DNA of 64,000 bases from Paenibacillus tepidiphilus (GCF_008635795.1 NZ_VWRQ01000024.1:45052-109051); one strand, 5' to 3'. Positions 33,692-42,208 are shown, numbered from the stretch's first letter. The notes: generated by a model not told the origin, from the letters alone. Made by a program: numbers and translations.

Positions 33692-34530
33692 TGGATACTA
33701 CCGCAAAAAAGTGGAACCTCCCGAAGCTGCTGGTTGAACTGCTGTGCATTCTGCTTGCTCTGGTATTTCTGGTTCCTTTCTATTTCCTGCTGGCCAACTC
33801 GCTCAAGACCTATGGTGCGATTCTGTCGGATTCAGCGGCACTGCCGGCGGCCCTGCAATGGAGCAACTACCGTGAGGCCTGGAATGCGACGGGCTTTCCG
33901 CATGCTTTTGTAAATTCACTGGTGGTAACCGTTGTCAGCAATCTGCTGCTGGCCTTCCTCTGTTCCATGTGTGCCTATAAAATGGTCCGCAACAACAGTC
34001 TCTACAACCGCATCCTGTACGTGGCGCTGGTTGCCGCGATGGTTATTCCGTTTCAGGCGATTATGATTCCGCTGGTGCAGGTGGTCAGCGGCCTTGGCTT
34101 TATGAACTCCACCGCCGGGCTGATCCTGGCTTACCTGGGCTTCGGTGCGCCGATGACCGTGTTTCTGTTCCACGGCTTTGTCAAATCGGTGCCGATCGAT
34201 CTGGAGGAGGCCTCCAAGGTGGACGGAACCAGCCCTTACGGGACCTTCTTCCGGATTGTGCTGCCGCTGATGCAGCCGATCATCGTTACTGTAATCATCC
34301 TGAATACCCTCTGGATCTGGAACGATTACCTGATGCCGTCGCTCATTCTGCAGGACCCGGCGCTGCGGACGATTCCGATTGCCGTCTACACCTTCTTCGG
34401 CCAATATACGAAGCAGTGGGATCTGGCGCTGCCGGGACTGGTGCTGGGGATTACGCCGGTCGTCATCTTTTTCCTGGCAATGCAGAAGTACATTATCGAA
34501 GGGATTGCCCAGGGCTCGGTCAAGGGCTGA
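33691..34530 (+). CDS. Sugar ABC transporter permease 2 (CUT1, MalG-like)
   Basis: 279 residues, six membrane segments. The EAA motif is EEASKVDGTSPYGTFFRIVLPLMQP, and the ending LALPGLVLGITPVVIFFLAMQKYIIEGIAQGSVKG is the standard C terminus of MsmG/AraQ-like permeases. It pairs with the preceding permease to form the membrane pore. The start codon overlaps the previous stop. After this gene 288 bp holding hairpin repeat copy B separate it from the binding-protein gene. Confidence 0.93.
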   Translation: MDTTAKKWNLPKLLVELLCILLALVFLVPFYFLLANSLKTYGAILSDSAALPAALQWSNYREAWNATGFPHAFVNSLVVTVVSNLLLAFLCSMCAYKMVRNNSLYNRILYVALVAAMVIPFQAIMIPLVQVVSGLGFMNSTAGLILAYLGFGAPMTVFLFHGFVKSVPIDLEEASKVDGTSPYGTFFRIVLPLMQPIIVTVIILNTLWIWNDYLMPSLILQDPALRTIPIAVYTFFGQYTKQWDLALPGLVLGITPVVIFFLAMQKYIIEGIAQGSVKG

Positions 34531-34534
34531 TGCA

Positions 34535-34781
34535 TATAAGTTGAACAAAAGAACAATACAAAAAGGTAGGAGTGCGAAGTGAAAGTTTGGGACTGGAGGA
34601 GCGATAGCGTCCGCCTGAAAGCTTTCCGTAGGAAAGCTCGCATCGGAAGCATAAGCTGTCACCGGATTTCTACCGTTAAGAACGGTAAATCATGAAATCT
34701 GGGGGCGGGCAGCGGGCGGAAGTCCAAACATTCCACGAAGTTACGACAAAACCTCTTGTTGTTTCAGAAGTTCAACTTATA
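34535..34781. repeat. Long-hairpin dispersed repeat (family R3), copy B
   Basis: The outer ends TATAAGTTGAAC (34535-34546) and GTTCAACTTATA (34770-34781) are perfectly inverted. An inner pair GTTTGGGACT (34585) and AGTCCAAAC (34731-34739) is also inverted. Between them lie further hairpins, such as GAAAGCTTTCC with GGAAAGC and TACCGTT with AACGGTA. Blocks GGAGGAGCG, AGCGTCCGCCT and GGCGGAAGTCCAAACATT match copy A at 10742. It fills the gap between the permease and binding-protein genes of one operon, so it is probably transcribed and could set their relative expression. Confidence 0.75.
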
Positions 34782-34818
34782 TAAGCACTGCGAGGCAAAA
34801 TGACAGAAAGGATGAGAC

Positions 34819-36087
34819 ATGATGAGACGTACAAGTGGATGGCTCCTGACCGCTGCCCTGCTGCCGGCCCTGCTGCTCTCCGGCTGCGGCCGCAGCGGCG
34901 GGAATGAGGATGGAGTAACAACTGTTCATATTTACCAGTTCAAGGTGGAGATTGCCGAAGCGCTGTCTGCCATGAAAGCGGAGTTCGAGAAAGAGCATCC
35001 CGAGATCCGGCTGGACATTCAGACGGTCGGCGGCGGCACCGACTACGGCGCCTCGCTGCGCGCCAAGTTCTCGTCCGGCGACGAGCCGGATATCTTCACC
35101 ATCGGCGGCAACAATGAACGCGATATGTGGCTGGAGTATCTGGAGGATCTCAGCGGCGAAAGCTGGGCGGGGGATGTCAAGCCGCTGGCCGCCGAGCAGA
35201 TGACCGTAGACGGCAAGCTCTACGGTATGCCGATGAATCTCGAAGGGTACGGCTTCATTTATAATAAGGAACTATTTCAGCAGGCCGGCATTACCGAGAA
35301 ACCGCTGACACTGAGTGCGCTGCGGGAAGCGGCGCAGAAATTGCAGGATGCGGGCATTACGCCCTTCGCCAACGGCTACCAGGAATGGTTCGTGCTAGGG
35401 AACCATAATGTGAATGTGGCATTTGCCCAGCAGCCCGACCCTGTCGCCTTCATCGCCGGACTGACCGACGGCTCGAAGACATTTGCGGCTGATCCGGTCT
35501 TTGACCAGTGGGTGGATCTGCTCGACCTGACGGTCGAATACGGCAATCCGAATCCGCTGTCCACCGACTACAATACCCAGGTCACGATGCTGGCGAGCGG
35601 CGAAGCGGCCATGATGCAGCAGGGAAACTGGACCCAGGGCCAGCTCGATGGCATCGACCCGGATCTAAACCTTGGCATCCTCCCGATGCCGATTGACGAC
35701 ACGGCCGAAGACAATGACAAGCTCTACGTTGGGGTTCCCAGCAACTGGGTGATCAACAAGAATTCCCCGGTGAAGGAGGAGGCCAAGGTCTTCCTGGACT
35801 GGATGGTCACCTCGGATACCGGCAAGCGGTATATCACCAAGGAATTCCAGTTCATTCCGGCACTTGACAGTATCGAAGGCACCGAAGAGGACCTCGGCCT
35901 GCTAGGCGCCGAAGTGCTGGCCTATACCGATAAAGACCAGGCCCTGAGCTGGAACTGGTCGCGCCTGCCCAACGGCATGCCCAATGAGCTGTCCAGCAGC
36001 ATCCAGGGCTACCTCGGCGGCAAGCTGACCAAGGAAGGCATGCTGAAGGAGTTCCAGAAGAATTGGGATAACCTGAGCGTGCAGTGA
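34819..36087 (+). CDS. Extracellular sugar-binding lipoprotein of the ABC transporter
   Basis: 422 residues. The signal peptide ends in LLLSGC, so it is a lipoprotein on the outer face of the membrane. The mature part is a group 1 solute-binding protein: a DEPDIFTIGG segment, the hinge-side GYGFIYNKELFQQAGI block and the late GVPSNWVINKNSP region. It delivers a sugar or oligosaccharide to the two permeases encoded just upstream. The ligand is unknown. AAAGGATG lies before the ATG. Its place after the permeases, separated by a repeat, is unusual, since the binding-protein gene normally comes first. Confidence 0.93.
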   Translation: MMRRTSGWLLTAALLPALLLSGCGRSGGNEDGVTTVHIYQFKVEIAEALSAMKAEFEKEHPEIRLDIQTVGGGTDYGASLRAKFSSGDEPDIFTIGGNNERDMWLEYLEDLSGESWAGDVKPLAAEQMTVDGKLYGMPMNLEGYGFIYNKELFQQAGITEKPLTLSALREAAQKLQDAGITPFANGYQEWFVLGNHNVNVAFAQQPDPVAFIAGLTDGSKTFAADPVFDQWVDLLDLTVEYGNPNPLSTDYNTQVTMLASGEAAMMQQGNWTQGQLDGIDPDLNLGILPMPIDDTAEDNDKLYVGVPSNWVINKNSPVKEEAKVFLDWMVTSDTGKRYITKEFQFIPALDSIEGTEEDLGLLGAEVLAYTDKDQALSWNWSRLPNGMPNELSSSIQGYLGGKLTKEGMLKEFQKNWDNLSVQ

Positions 36088-36202
36088 CGGGAGTGGCTGC
36101 TCCGGATGCCCGTGCCGAAAGTATGTATGTTCAGCGACGCAGGGGATTCACCGGATGGCCTTGAGCGAGAACATGCAGGCTCGATCGAATGGTATAGGCA
36201 AC

Positions 36203-36258
36203 ATGGTTGTATGGTTGTATGGTTGGATGGTTGGATGGTTGGATGATTGGATGCATGG
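36203..36258. repeat. 8-bp tandem repeat, seven units
   Basis: ATGGTTGT or ATGGTTGG occurs five times in a row, then ATGATTGG and ATGCATGG. It lies in the 1.1-kb gene-free zone after the binding-protein gene and is not in any credible frame. Confidence 0.8.
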
Positions 36259-36300
36259 ATGGTGGTTGGTGGCTGATCGCTGGTGGCTGACGGCTGGCGC

Positions 36301-36486
36301 TTAATTGCACTTTGTACATCTATTCGAACCAGAATCCAGGGATTCAGCCGCTTAATTGCATTCTCTGCAACTATAATCGCCTGATTAGCGGCTTTTCGGA
36401 CGAACACTAATTTTTAGATGTACCAAGTACAACTAAAGTCATATGCTCGCGCAAATCCGGCGGATTAGTTGTACAAAATGCAACTA
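36301..36486. repeat. 187-bp element with inverted ends (family R2), copy A
   Basis: The left end has TTGCACTTTGTACA (36305-36318), the right end TGTACAAAATGCAA (36470-36483), inverted with one difference. Inside, GCAACTATAAT and TACCAAGTACAACTAA echo the ends. A similar element lies at 58002-58188. It has no coding capacity, so a small non-autonomous mobile element or a structured repeat is likely. It touches repeat R1 copy 2 directly. Confidence 0.7.
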
Positions 36487-36897
36487 GGACCTTGACCGCA
36501 GCAAATTGCAGCTATGCACCATCTATTTGCGAGTAAGAATGGGGACGTCGGCGCATACATCCTTTCCCGTGAACAGGCCGACAAACAGCACAGTCCGGCT
36601 AATCAACCCTATTGTAGTCGAAAAACCGACCACAATGGGCTACCGTGTAGGTAAATAGGGCAAACGTAGGCGAATAATCGACCATAATGTCTTGCCGTGG
36701 AGGAAAACAGACCCAATGTAGTCGAAAAACCGACCATAATGGGCTACCGTGTAGGTAAATAGGGCAAACGTAGGCGAATAATCGACCATAATCCACAAAC
36801 CAAGCTTACCTAACGAAAAGCAGGACAGTACCTTAAAGTTCTCATGTTGCTTTTTTCCAGGGTTAGTGGAAAATCGCCACCTAATTTCACCTGTACG
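36484..36897. repeat. 415-bp dispersed repeat (family R1), copy 2
   Basis: Matches 17197-17611 from CTAG(G/T)ACCTTGACCG to CACCTGTACG. Its four 24-nt units start at 36613, 36665, 36717 and 36769, again exactly 52 bp apart, although units and spacers have diverged (for example GAATAATCGACCATAAT). Minus-strand frames over it are repeat artefacts. The rest of the gene-free zone 36088-37210 holds the 8-bp repeat, R2 copy A and a terminator; 36898-37083 shows nothing. Confidence 0.85.
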
Positions 36898-37083
36898 ACG
36901 GCTTCAGCAAGAAGTGACTGTGTGGGAAGTGAAACGAAACCAGGCTTAGAAATCGGTGCATGGCACTTTATAACCGAGCAAGCTAGAGGGAAAATAAAGC
37001 ACTTATACCCTGCAATTTGAATGGGTCAAAGCAACTAGGACCCCTTTGGCAGTCGTTCGCCATCCAAAGCTTCATTAACAGTC

Positions 37084-37112
37084 AAAGCCGCGCCTTCTTG
37101 GCGCGGCTTTTT
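37084..37112 (+). terminator. Terminator-like hairpin
   Basis: An 11-bp perfect stem (AAAGCCGCGCC with GGCGCGGCTTT), loop TTCTT, then TTC on the plus strand, giving five T residues. It lies about 1 kb after the binding-protein gene and 98 bp beyond the end of the minus-strand phosphoesterase gene, for which it could also serve, though the T-run favours the plus strand. Confidence 0.65.
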
Positions 37113-37210
37113 CAGCATGGATGATAGTTTTTTTGCCAAAGAAGCTGTTTACAGCATGGATGATGGCCTTCTCACCGGAGAAAGCGGCTTTAGCGGTTTA
37201 GCGGCCTGTA

Positions 37211-38044
37211 CTATACCTGCACCCGGTAGGCATCCACGCTGTAGCTGCTGCCGTTAATCGTGAGTGTAGCATTGTAATAGCCCCTGCTCCCATTCGGCTT
37301 ACATTTATAATCGCCAGAGCAGCCGGTGACAAAGAATTTGGTCTTGGGATAACCTTGGTAAATATTGTTTAGCTTCCGGTAGAACTTATGCCCGTGATGT
37401 GTAAAAATAGCCAGTACCCGCTCTCTGACCTTGACCGGTATTGCCGCGAAGAACTTCGCCGTCTCGGACGCACTGAGCACATGACTGCTGTCCACGGTGA
37501 TGCCGCTTACCCGCAGCGGCCAATGAAAATCAATAATATAGTAGTACTGATTATCCAGATTCCGCAGCAGCTTCAGACTGTCCGCCGAGAAGGCCCCCGG
37601 CGCACAATCCAGCCATACATACTTCACCTTCCCCTGCGTTCCCGGAAAATCCCGCTGCCCCGTTACCGCCCCCAAATATTGCGTGAACAAGGCCTGGGTG
37701 CTGGCTTCCCAGTTGCCGATCGACGCCTTATACGGAATACTTCCCAGCGTGGAGTCGACGGTGTTCTTGAAATCCTGGTAATATGCTGCCGCCTGCGCAC
37801 CATGATTGGCCCCGGCCTGGGTATTATCCCCGCCAAAAATCACGAACCGCTTGTTCCCACCGCGCACCGCTTTGGACAGCAGATTCTTAAAGATGGCGGA
37901 GCTGTTGCCATACCCCACATGACTGTCGCCGATGACCGCAAAATGAATGCCAGCCGCTCTCGTTCTGCGGGCCATACTCCGTTTCGGTACTGCGGGTCTT
38001 GCCGAAAGACGCTTTTTGCGGACAGGCTTTGCCGTTCTTCTCAT
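37211..38044 (-). CDS. Calcineurin-like metallophosphoesterase with altered GNHE motif
   Basis: 277 residues from ATG 38044 (GGAGG eight bases upstream). Metallophosphoesterase blocks are in order: GDSH in FAVIGDSHVGYG, GGDN in VIFGGDNTQAG, GNWE where GNHE is usual, and THHGH for GHxH. The basic N terminus (KPVRKKRLSARPAVPKRS) could be a short cytoplasmic tag, or the protein might be exported with an unusual leader. The Trp in place of His in GNHE removes one metal ligand or catalytic residue, so activity may be altered. It is divergent from the carbonic anhydrase gene. Confidence 0.82.
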   Translation of the reverse strand: MRRTAKPVRKKRLSARPAVPKRSMARRTRAAGIHFAVIGDSHVGYGNSSAIFKNLLSKAVRGGNKRFVIFGGDNTQAGANHGAQAAAYYQDFKNTVDSTLGSIPYKASIGNWEASTQALFTQYLGAVTGQRDFPGTQGKVKYVWLDCAPGAFSADSLKLLRNLDNQYYYIIDFHWPLRVSGITVDSSHVLSASETAKFFAAIPVKVRERVLAIFTHHGHKFYRKLNNIYQGYPKTKFFVTGCSGDYKCKPNGSRGYYNATLTINGSSYSVDAYRVQV

Positions 38045-38292
38045 CCCATACACCTCCGGAAATGGATTTACAGCAATCATATTCAGCCGAAAGCAAAAGT
38101 GGACGGGGCGCCAATCCCCAAAAGACGCTTTGCCTAGCAGTAATTTATTCAAAAGTTGCCCCTCCTTTCGGAAGGACCAGGGACCGTCTTCGGACATGAC
38201 ATTGAGTCTTTTTTCACTTGTTATCTTATTTGCCTTGTATTTACAATATTATTAATAATGCCCATTCAATATTATAGAGAGAAGGATGCTGT

Positions 38293-39123
38293 ATGAAAGA
38301 CAAACGAAAGGCTTACCGGATGCTCGGCCCGATCCTGCTCCTGTCCCTGGCGGCAGGCTGCGTGAACGGCGACAACGCGGGGAGTGATAGCGCCGATGCC
38401 GGGAAAGGACCCGCTCCTGCAGCGGGCGCTCACCATACCCATTGGTCCTATGAGGGCGCCACTTCACCGGAGCACTGGGCAGAGCTGGATGAATTGTTCG
38501 CCACCTGCAGTACCGGCAAGGCGCAGTCGCCCGTCAATATCGTGCAGGACAGTGTGAAGGCGTCCGGAGCTCTGGCTCCGGTTCAGCCGGAATACGCCCC
38601 TTCGCAAGTGTCTATCATCAACAACGGTCATACAATTCAGGTCAATCTGCACAATCAGGACAACCGGCTCGTTCTTGAAGGAAAGACCTATACGCTGCAG
38701 CAATTTCATTTCCATCTGCCCAGCGAGCATGAGGTGGACGGCAAGCATGCCAGGATGGAGCTGCACCTGGTGCATAAAAGCGAAGACGGGGCCTTGGCCG
38801 TACTGGGTGTGCTGATCATGGAAGGCAGCGAGAATGCGGAGCTTAGCAAGTTGTGGGCTATGCTTCCCAAAGAAGAGAGTGAAGCGGCAGTACCGGTTGA
38901 GGGTGTATTCGACCTGAACAAGCTGCTTCCCTCCGACCTTCATTCCTTCCGCTACCAGGGCTCGCTGACCACACCGCCTTGCACCGAGGGTGTGCAGTGG
39001 ATCGTTCTTGAACAGCCGGTACAGTGGTCTGAGGAGCAAATCGGCAAATTCGCCGCTATTTTCCCGCATGACAACCGGCCTGTGCAGGCGCTGGGAACAC
39101 GGGAGATTGCGGCGGATCAATAG
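38293..39123 (+). CDS. Alpha-class carbonic anhydrase, lipoprotein
   Basis: 276 residues. A lipoprotein signal ends in LAAGC (Cys23). The alpha-carbonic anhydrase domain has the three zinc histidines H139 and H141 (QFHFHLPSEH) and H158 (ELHLVH), the KAQSPVNI entry and the SLTTPPCTEGVQW block, with Cys72 positioned to pair with that late Cys. It would hydrate CO2 at the outside of the membrane. GAAGGAT lies nine bases before the ATG. Monocistronic, with AT-rich DNA on both sides. Confidence 0.95.
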   Translation: MKDKRKAYRMLGPILLLSLAAGCVNGDNAGSDSADAGKGPAPAAGAHHTHWSYEGATSPEHWAELDELFATCSTGKAQSPVNIVQDSVKASGALAPVQPEYAPSQVSIINNGHTIQVNLHNQDNRLVLEGKTYTLQQFHFHLPSEHEVDGKHARMELHLVHKSEDGALAVLGVLIMEGSENAELSKLWAMLPKEESEAAVPVEGVFDLNKLLPSDLHSFRYQGSLTTPPCTEGVQWIVLEQPVQWSEEQIGKFAAIFPHDNRPVQALGTREIAADQ

Positions 39124-39184
39124 GCGGATTACATTTTTCATGACATTATATTTCAAAATATTCAATATTATTACTTATTTAACC

Positions 39185-39213
39185 TTCAATATATATTATT
39201 TATGGTATATAAT
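39185..39213 (+). promoter_or_regulatory. Promoter of the small secreted protein gene
   Basis: A perfect -10 TATAAT at 39208-39213 with a 17-bp spacer from TTCAAT (39185-39190, three of six consensus bases). It stands in very AT-rich DNA about 75 bp before the start codon of the next gene. Confidence 0.5.
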
Positions 39214-39287
39214 ACACTAGAACCAAATAATGGAGAAGGAGGGCCGATCCGATACATACCATAATATAATAAACTGGGAGGTACATT

Positions 39288-39833
39288 ATGAAATCTATTA
39301 AATTATTGACTCTCTCTGGTCTGATGCTTCTTTCCTTTTCCACCAGCGCTTTCGCGCAGAATGTCGATGAACCGTCAACCGATATTGATACACAGCCAAC
39401 TGTAATTTCGACTGAACAAGATGCTTCCATCAATTTCACTGTTTCAAGTGAAACGACGGATCTCTCCCCATATTATGATTTGGCTGTTCCTTTCGCAGCC
39501 AGAGCTTCGAAGCTGTATGTACCGCCTTATTCACTTGGCGCTTACGGCGGCAGTAATGCCGTCTTAGTATCGGATAGCCGATTCTATCCTAATTCTTCAG
39601 GCACGGCTACTCTTACTTTCACACAATGGGATAATAACAGCTTTAATGAACCGACTGTCGAATATGTTCTCCTGGACGAGAATGGAAAATGGACTGACCC
39701 GCGTACGAGAACCGGTGAATTTAAAGATACGAATAGTCAGCTGACATTCACCGGGCTTACAAATCAGCTTTATGCATTAGCTATTATCAATCATTCCTCC
39801 TATACAATTTATGGGAATTGCTACATTTACTAA
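39288..39833 (+). CDS. Small secreted protein, unknown
   Basis: 181 residues. A standard signal peptide ends at about residue 23 (SFSTSAFAQ), and the mature part is a Ser/Thr/Tyr/Asn-rich beta-like protein without cysteines except one near the C terminus (GNCYIY). No known family was recognised. GGGAGG lies seven bases before the ATG. The gene and its flanks are markedly AT-richer than neighbours, which suggests acquisition by transfer. It has its own promoter and terminator. Confidence 0.75.
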   Translation: MKSIKLLTLSGLMLLSFSTSAFAQNVDEPSTDIDTQPTVISTEQDASINFTVSSETTDLSPYYDLAVPFAARASKLYVPPYSLGAYGGSNAVLVSDSRFYPNSSGTATLTFTQWDNNSFNEPTVEYVLLDENGKWTDPRTRTGEFKDTNSQLTFTGLTNQLYALAIINHSSYTIYGNCYIY

Positions 39834-39887
39834 ATATCAGAATTAAAGATTTGCTGCAACCATTTCAAAAGCAGTTATCAACAGAGT

Positions 39888-39926
39888 AGCCTGGTGCCTT
39901 TTATTAAGGGATCAGGCTGCTTTTTT
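39888..39926 (+). terminator. Terminator of the small secreted protein gene
   Basis: AGCCTG and CAGGCT form the outer stem and CCTT/AAGG the inner stem, followed by GCTTTTTTG. It lies 55 bp after the stop. The rest of 39834-40138 is AT-rich with no other feature I can support. Confidence 0.7.
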
Positions 39927-40138
39927 GTTATAGTTACGGACCACGTACAATATACCTGAAACAAAATCACAACGGGATCATTGTTCATTCCGCCTGATCG
40001 TGAGTGGGATATGACGCTCCGACAAGTGAATATTTTCACCATATAGAGGGATAAATAGGACTGCTGACTGCAACAAGACAGTATGTTTCAGCTTGCCATT
40101 TGGCATATAGCAAAAAATAATCAAAGGAGGCGATATCG

Positions 40139-40498
40139 TTGGAACAAATGCCGCAAGAGGTATTCGGTGCATGGCAGCATTCGTACGAAGAGGACAACGG
40201 GAGAATGACCGTCTTCCGCCCTGCCGGCTATCCCTTTGCCGCTGCCCGCGAACGGGAGCAGCTGGAGATTAAGCCGGATGGCACCTTTGTAAGAACCATT
40301 CCTGAGCGCGGAAACTCACCTGTGCCGATTGCCGGAGAATGGGAGCAGCAGGAGGGTGCGCGCCGGATACAGTATACTTATCAATCTCCGGAGCAAACGC
40401 CGCCGGAGCAAGCAACAGGTGAAACGACAGGCTCCGCATCCCATGCGGTTGACATTGTCGAATGCTCCGCCGACGTCCTGAGGCTGTACAAGCTGTAA
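40139..40498 (+). CDS. Small hypothetical protein, possibly lipocalin-like
   Basis: 119 residues. The start is TTG 40139, chosen because AAAGGAGG stands eight bases upstream. There is no signal peptide or membrane segment. The pattern FGAWQHSYEEDNGRM, then DGTFVRTIPERG, then AGEWEQQEG alternates short strands with turns and recalls small lipocalin-like domains that begin with a GxW motif. This similarity is only by eye. A strong terminator follows, so it is a single-gene unit. Confidence 0.6.
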   Translation: MEQMPQEVFGAWQHSYEEDNGRMTVFRPAGYPFAAAREREQLEIKPDGTFVRTIPERGNSPVPIAGEWEQQEGARRIQYTYQSPEQTPPEQATGETTGSASHAVDIVECSADVLRLYKL

Positions 40499-40521
40499 GG
40501 GCATGAGGCATTGATACAACA

Positions 40522-40556
40522 AGACCGCCGGGTCAAGACCCGGCGGTCTGTCCTTT
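40522..40556 (+). terminator. Terminator of the small hypothetical gene
   Basis: A 13-bp perfect stem (AGACCGCCGGGTC, 40522-40534, with its complement 40537-40549) and then GTCCTTTT on the plus strand. It lies 24 bp after the stop. Confidence 0.75.
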
Positions 40557-40630
40557 TAAGAGGGAGCCGGCCACTCGGCTTTCGAGGAGACGGGAGGACG
40601 ACAGGTTCAAGCTTCTCTTCTTCACAGATC

Positions 40631-40663
40631 AAAAAGCCTGCCGAGACAAGTCCCGACAGGCTT
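40631..40663 (-). terminator. Terminator of the pyridoxamine-oxidase-like gene
   Basis: AAGCCTGtCGgGA and TCtCGgCAGGCTT pair around CTTG; on the minus strand TTTTT follows. It lies about 20 bp after the stop of the gene at 40682. Confidence 0.75.
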
Positions 40664-40681
40664 CCTGGCATCCTTATATCG

Positions 40682-41170
40682 TTACAGCTTGATGGTCTGA
40701 TTCAAATTCGACTGCTCCGTATCCTGATTGGTCAGCCGCTTGAACATATAGGTCGCCTTCTCGGCCAGGTTGCCGCTCTTCCAGTATTCCGCCGATTCGG
40801 CATGCACCTGGATCAGAATTACATTCGGATCATCATAGGTCGTCTTCAGGAACGCTTCATACCCGGCATTCCAGAACTCCTTCTTCTTGGCCACATCACT
40901 GACGATCCTGGCCATACCGCGTATGGAAACATAAGATTTATCGGCATACACTACATTCACCCGGGGATCGTGCAGAATTTCATCAAATTTGCTGGTATCC
41001 TTCTTGGTCAGGAACCATAAATCCCCGTCAAACTCAACTTCCTGCGTCTTCATCGGACGGGAAACCAGCCCTTCGGGCGAGATGGTCGTAAACATCGCCG
41101 TATCGATACCCTTGATCAAGTCTCTGACGGTCTCCACGGCTTCCTGATGACTTTGGTTGGTTGCAGACAT
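40682..41170 (-). CDS. Pyridoxamine 5'-phosphate oxidase-fold protein (general stress 26-like)
   Basis: 162 residues of the split-barrel flavin-binding fold: GIDTAMFTTISPEGLVSRPMKTQEVEFDGDLWFLTKKDT, followed by NVVYADKSYVSIRGMARIV. This matches the general stress protein 26 (YdaG-like) group, which binds FMN or a related cofactor; its reaction is unsettled. No signal peptide. AAAGAGGCG lies eight bases before the ATG. It is expected to belong to the general stress response, though no clear sigma-B promoter was seen. Confidence 0.87.
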   Translation of the reverse strand: MSATNQSHQEAVETVRDLIKGIDTAMFTTISPEGLVSRPMKTQEVEFDGDLWFLTKKDTSKFDEILHDPRVNVVYADKSYVSIRGMARIVSDVAKKKEFWNAGYEAFLKTTYDDPNVILIQVHAESAEYWKSGNLAEKATYMFKRLTNQDTEQSNLNQTIKL

Positions 41171-41294
41171 GCTTGTCGCCTCTTTTCTTCCGGATTATGG
41201 TTAGCTTATCCAAACGCATACGTTATATTACCCATTTGGCGCAAAACCTATCGTCCCGGATTTCAGGGAGGCAGCTTCCGCCGTTACAGGCAGG

Positions 41295-42086
41295 CTACAC
41301 CTGATGCAGCTTCCGGTACTGGGACGGATTCATCCCCTTCTTCTGACGGAATACCCGGCTTAAGTAAAAGCCGTTCTCATACCCGCACTGCTGCGCAATG
41401 CTGTCCAGGGACAGCCTGGTCCCGCCAAGCAGCTTGCAGGCCCGTTCGATTCGCAGCGCAGATACGAATTCGGAAGGATTCATCAGGAATGCGGCGCGGA
41501 AGCGGCGGGTAAATTGGACCGGCGTCATTCCCGCAAGCTCCGACAGGGTGCGCATGGAGAATGGTGCATACGCGTGATCGAGCATCCACTGGCGCGCATG
41601 CTGCATCGCCGGATCGGTGTCGCCCCAGCTTCCGGGCGGCGCCTCCCCGGACTCACGCTCGATGAGCCACCACACATCGTTCAGCAAATGGCGGAACCCG
41701 CGGTCAGCCGGCGGCATCTCCTGCCAGTGTTCGCCATACTGCCGCATATAAGTATAGGTCGAATGCAGCCGGGAGCGGTCAATGACCGACAGCCTCCCTG
41801 TCAACAGCTCCCGCTCTGCCGCTGCAGGCTCTTCCTCCCAATTAAATTGCACGAAATGAAAGGTAAGCGGAGTCAGCGTCCGGCGGCCGAACAAGGTTCC
41901 GGGCGGGCACAAGACAAGGTCTCCGAATTCTGCCTCCCCTTCCCGGTTCCCTACATGATAACGAAACTTTCCTTCCTCCACGGCAAACAGTGTCCAGTGG
42001 GGGTAAGTATCGCTGTCCAGCAGGAATTGCGGCTTGGCCTTCCAGTACGTATACGCTATAGGTTCAACAGACCAGGAACGTTCCAT
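41295..42086 (-). CDS. AraC-family regulator of the oxidoreductase/lyase locus
   Basis: 263 residues: an N-terminal cupin-like sensor (YPHWTLFAVEEGKFRYHVGNREGEAEFGDLVLCPPG) and a C-terminal double helix-turn-helix (MRTLSELAGMTPVQFTRRFRAAFLMNP, then LDSIAQQCGYENGFYLSRVFRQKKGMNPSQYR). It is an AraC regulator of the type that controls sugar catabolism. It is divergent, across 122 bp, from the FAD oxidoreductase, its likely target. GGGGGTG lies about eight bases before the ATG. Confidence 0.9.
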   Translation of the reverse strand: MERSWSVEPIAYTYWKAKPQFLLDSDTYPHWTLFAVEEGKFRYHVGNREGEAEFGDLVLCPPGTLFGRRTLTPLTFHFVQFNWEEEPAAAERELLTGRLSVIDRSRLHSTYTYMRQYGEHWQEMPPADRGFRHLLNDVWWLIERESGEAPPGSWGDTDPAMQHARQWMLDHAYAPFSMRTLSELAGMTPVQFTRRFRAAFLMNPSEFVSALRIERACKLLGGTRLSLDSIAQQCGYENGFYLSRVFRQKKGMNPSQYRKLHQV

Positions 42087-42208
42087 CTACATACACCCCC
42101 GTTGAAATAAAGTATATATCTTATGCTAATAGGGTGCATGTCATTTGGAAAGAGATTTTTCTAAGATGAAACTATAGATATACACTTTAAAACATGGAGG
42201 CGTGTTCC

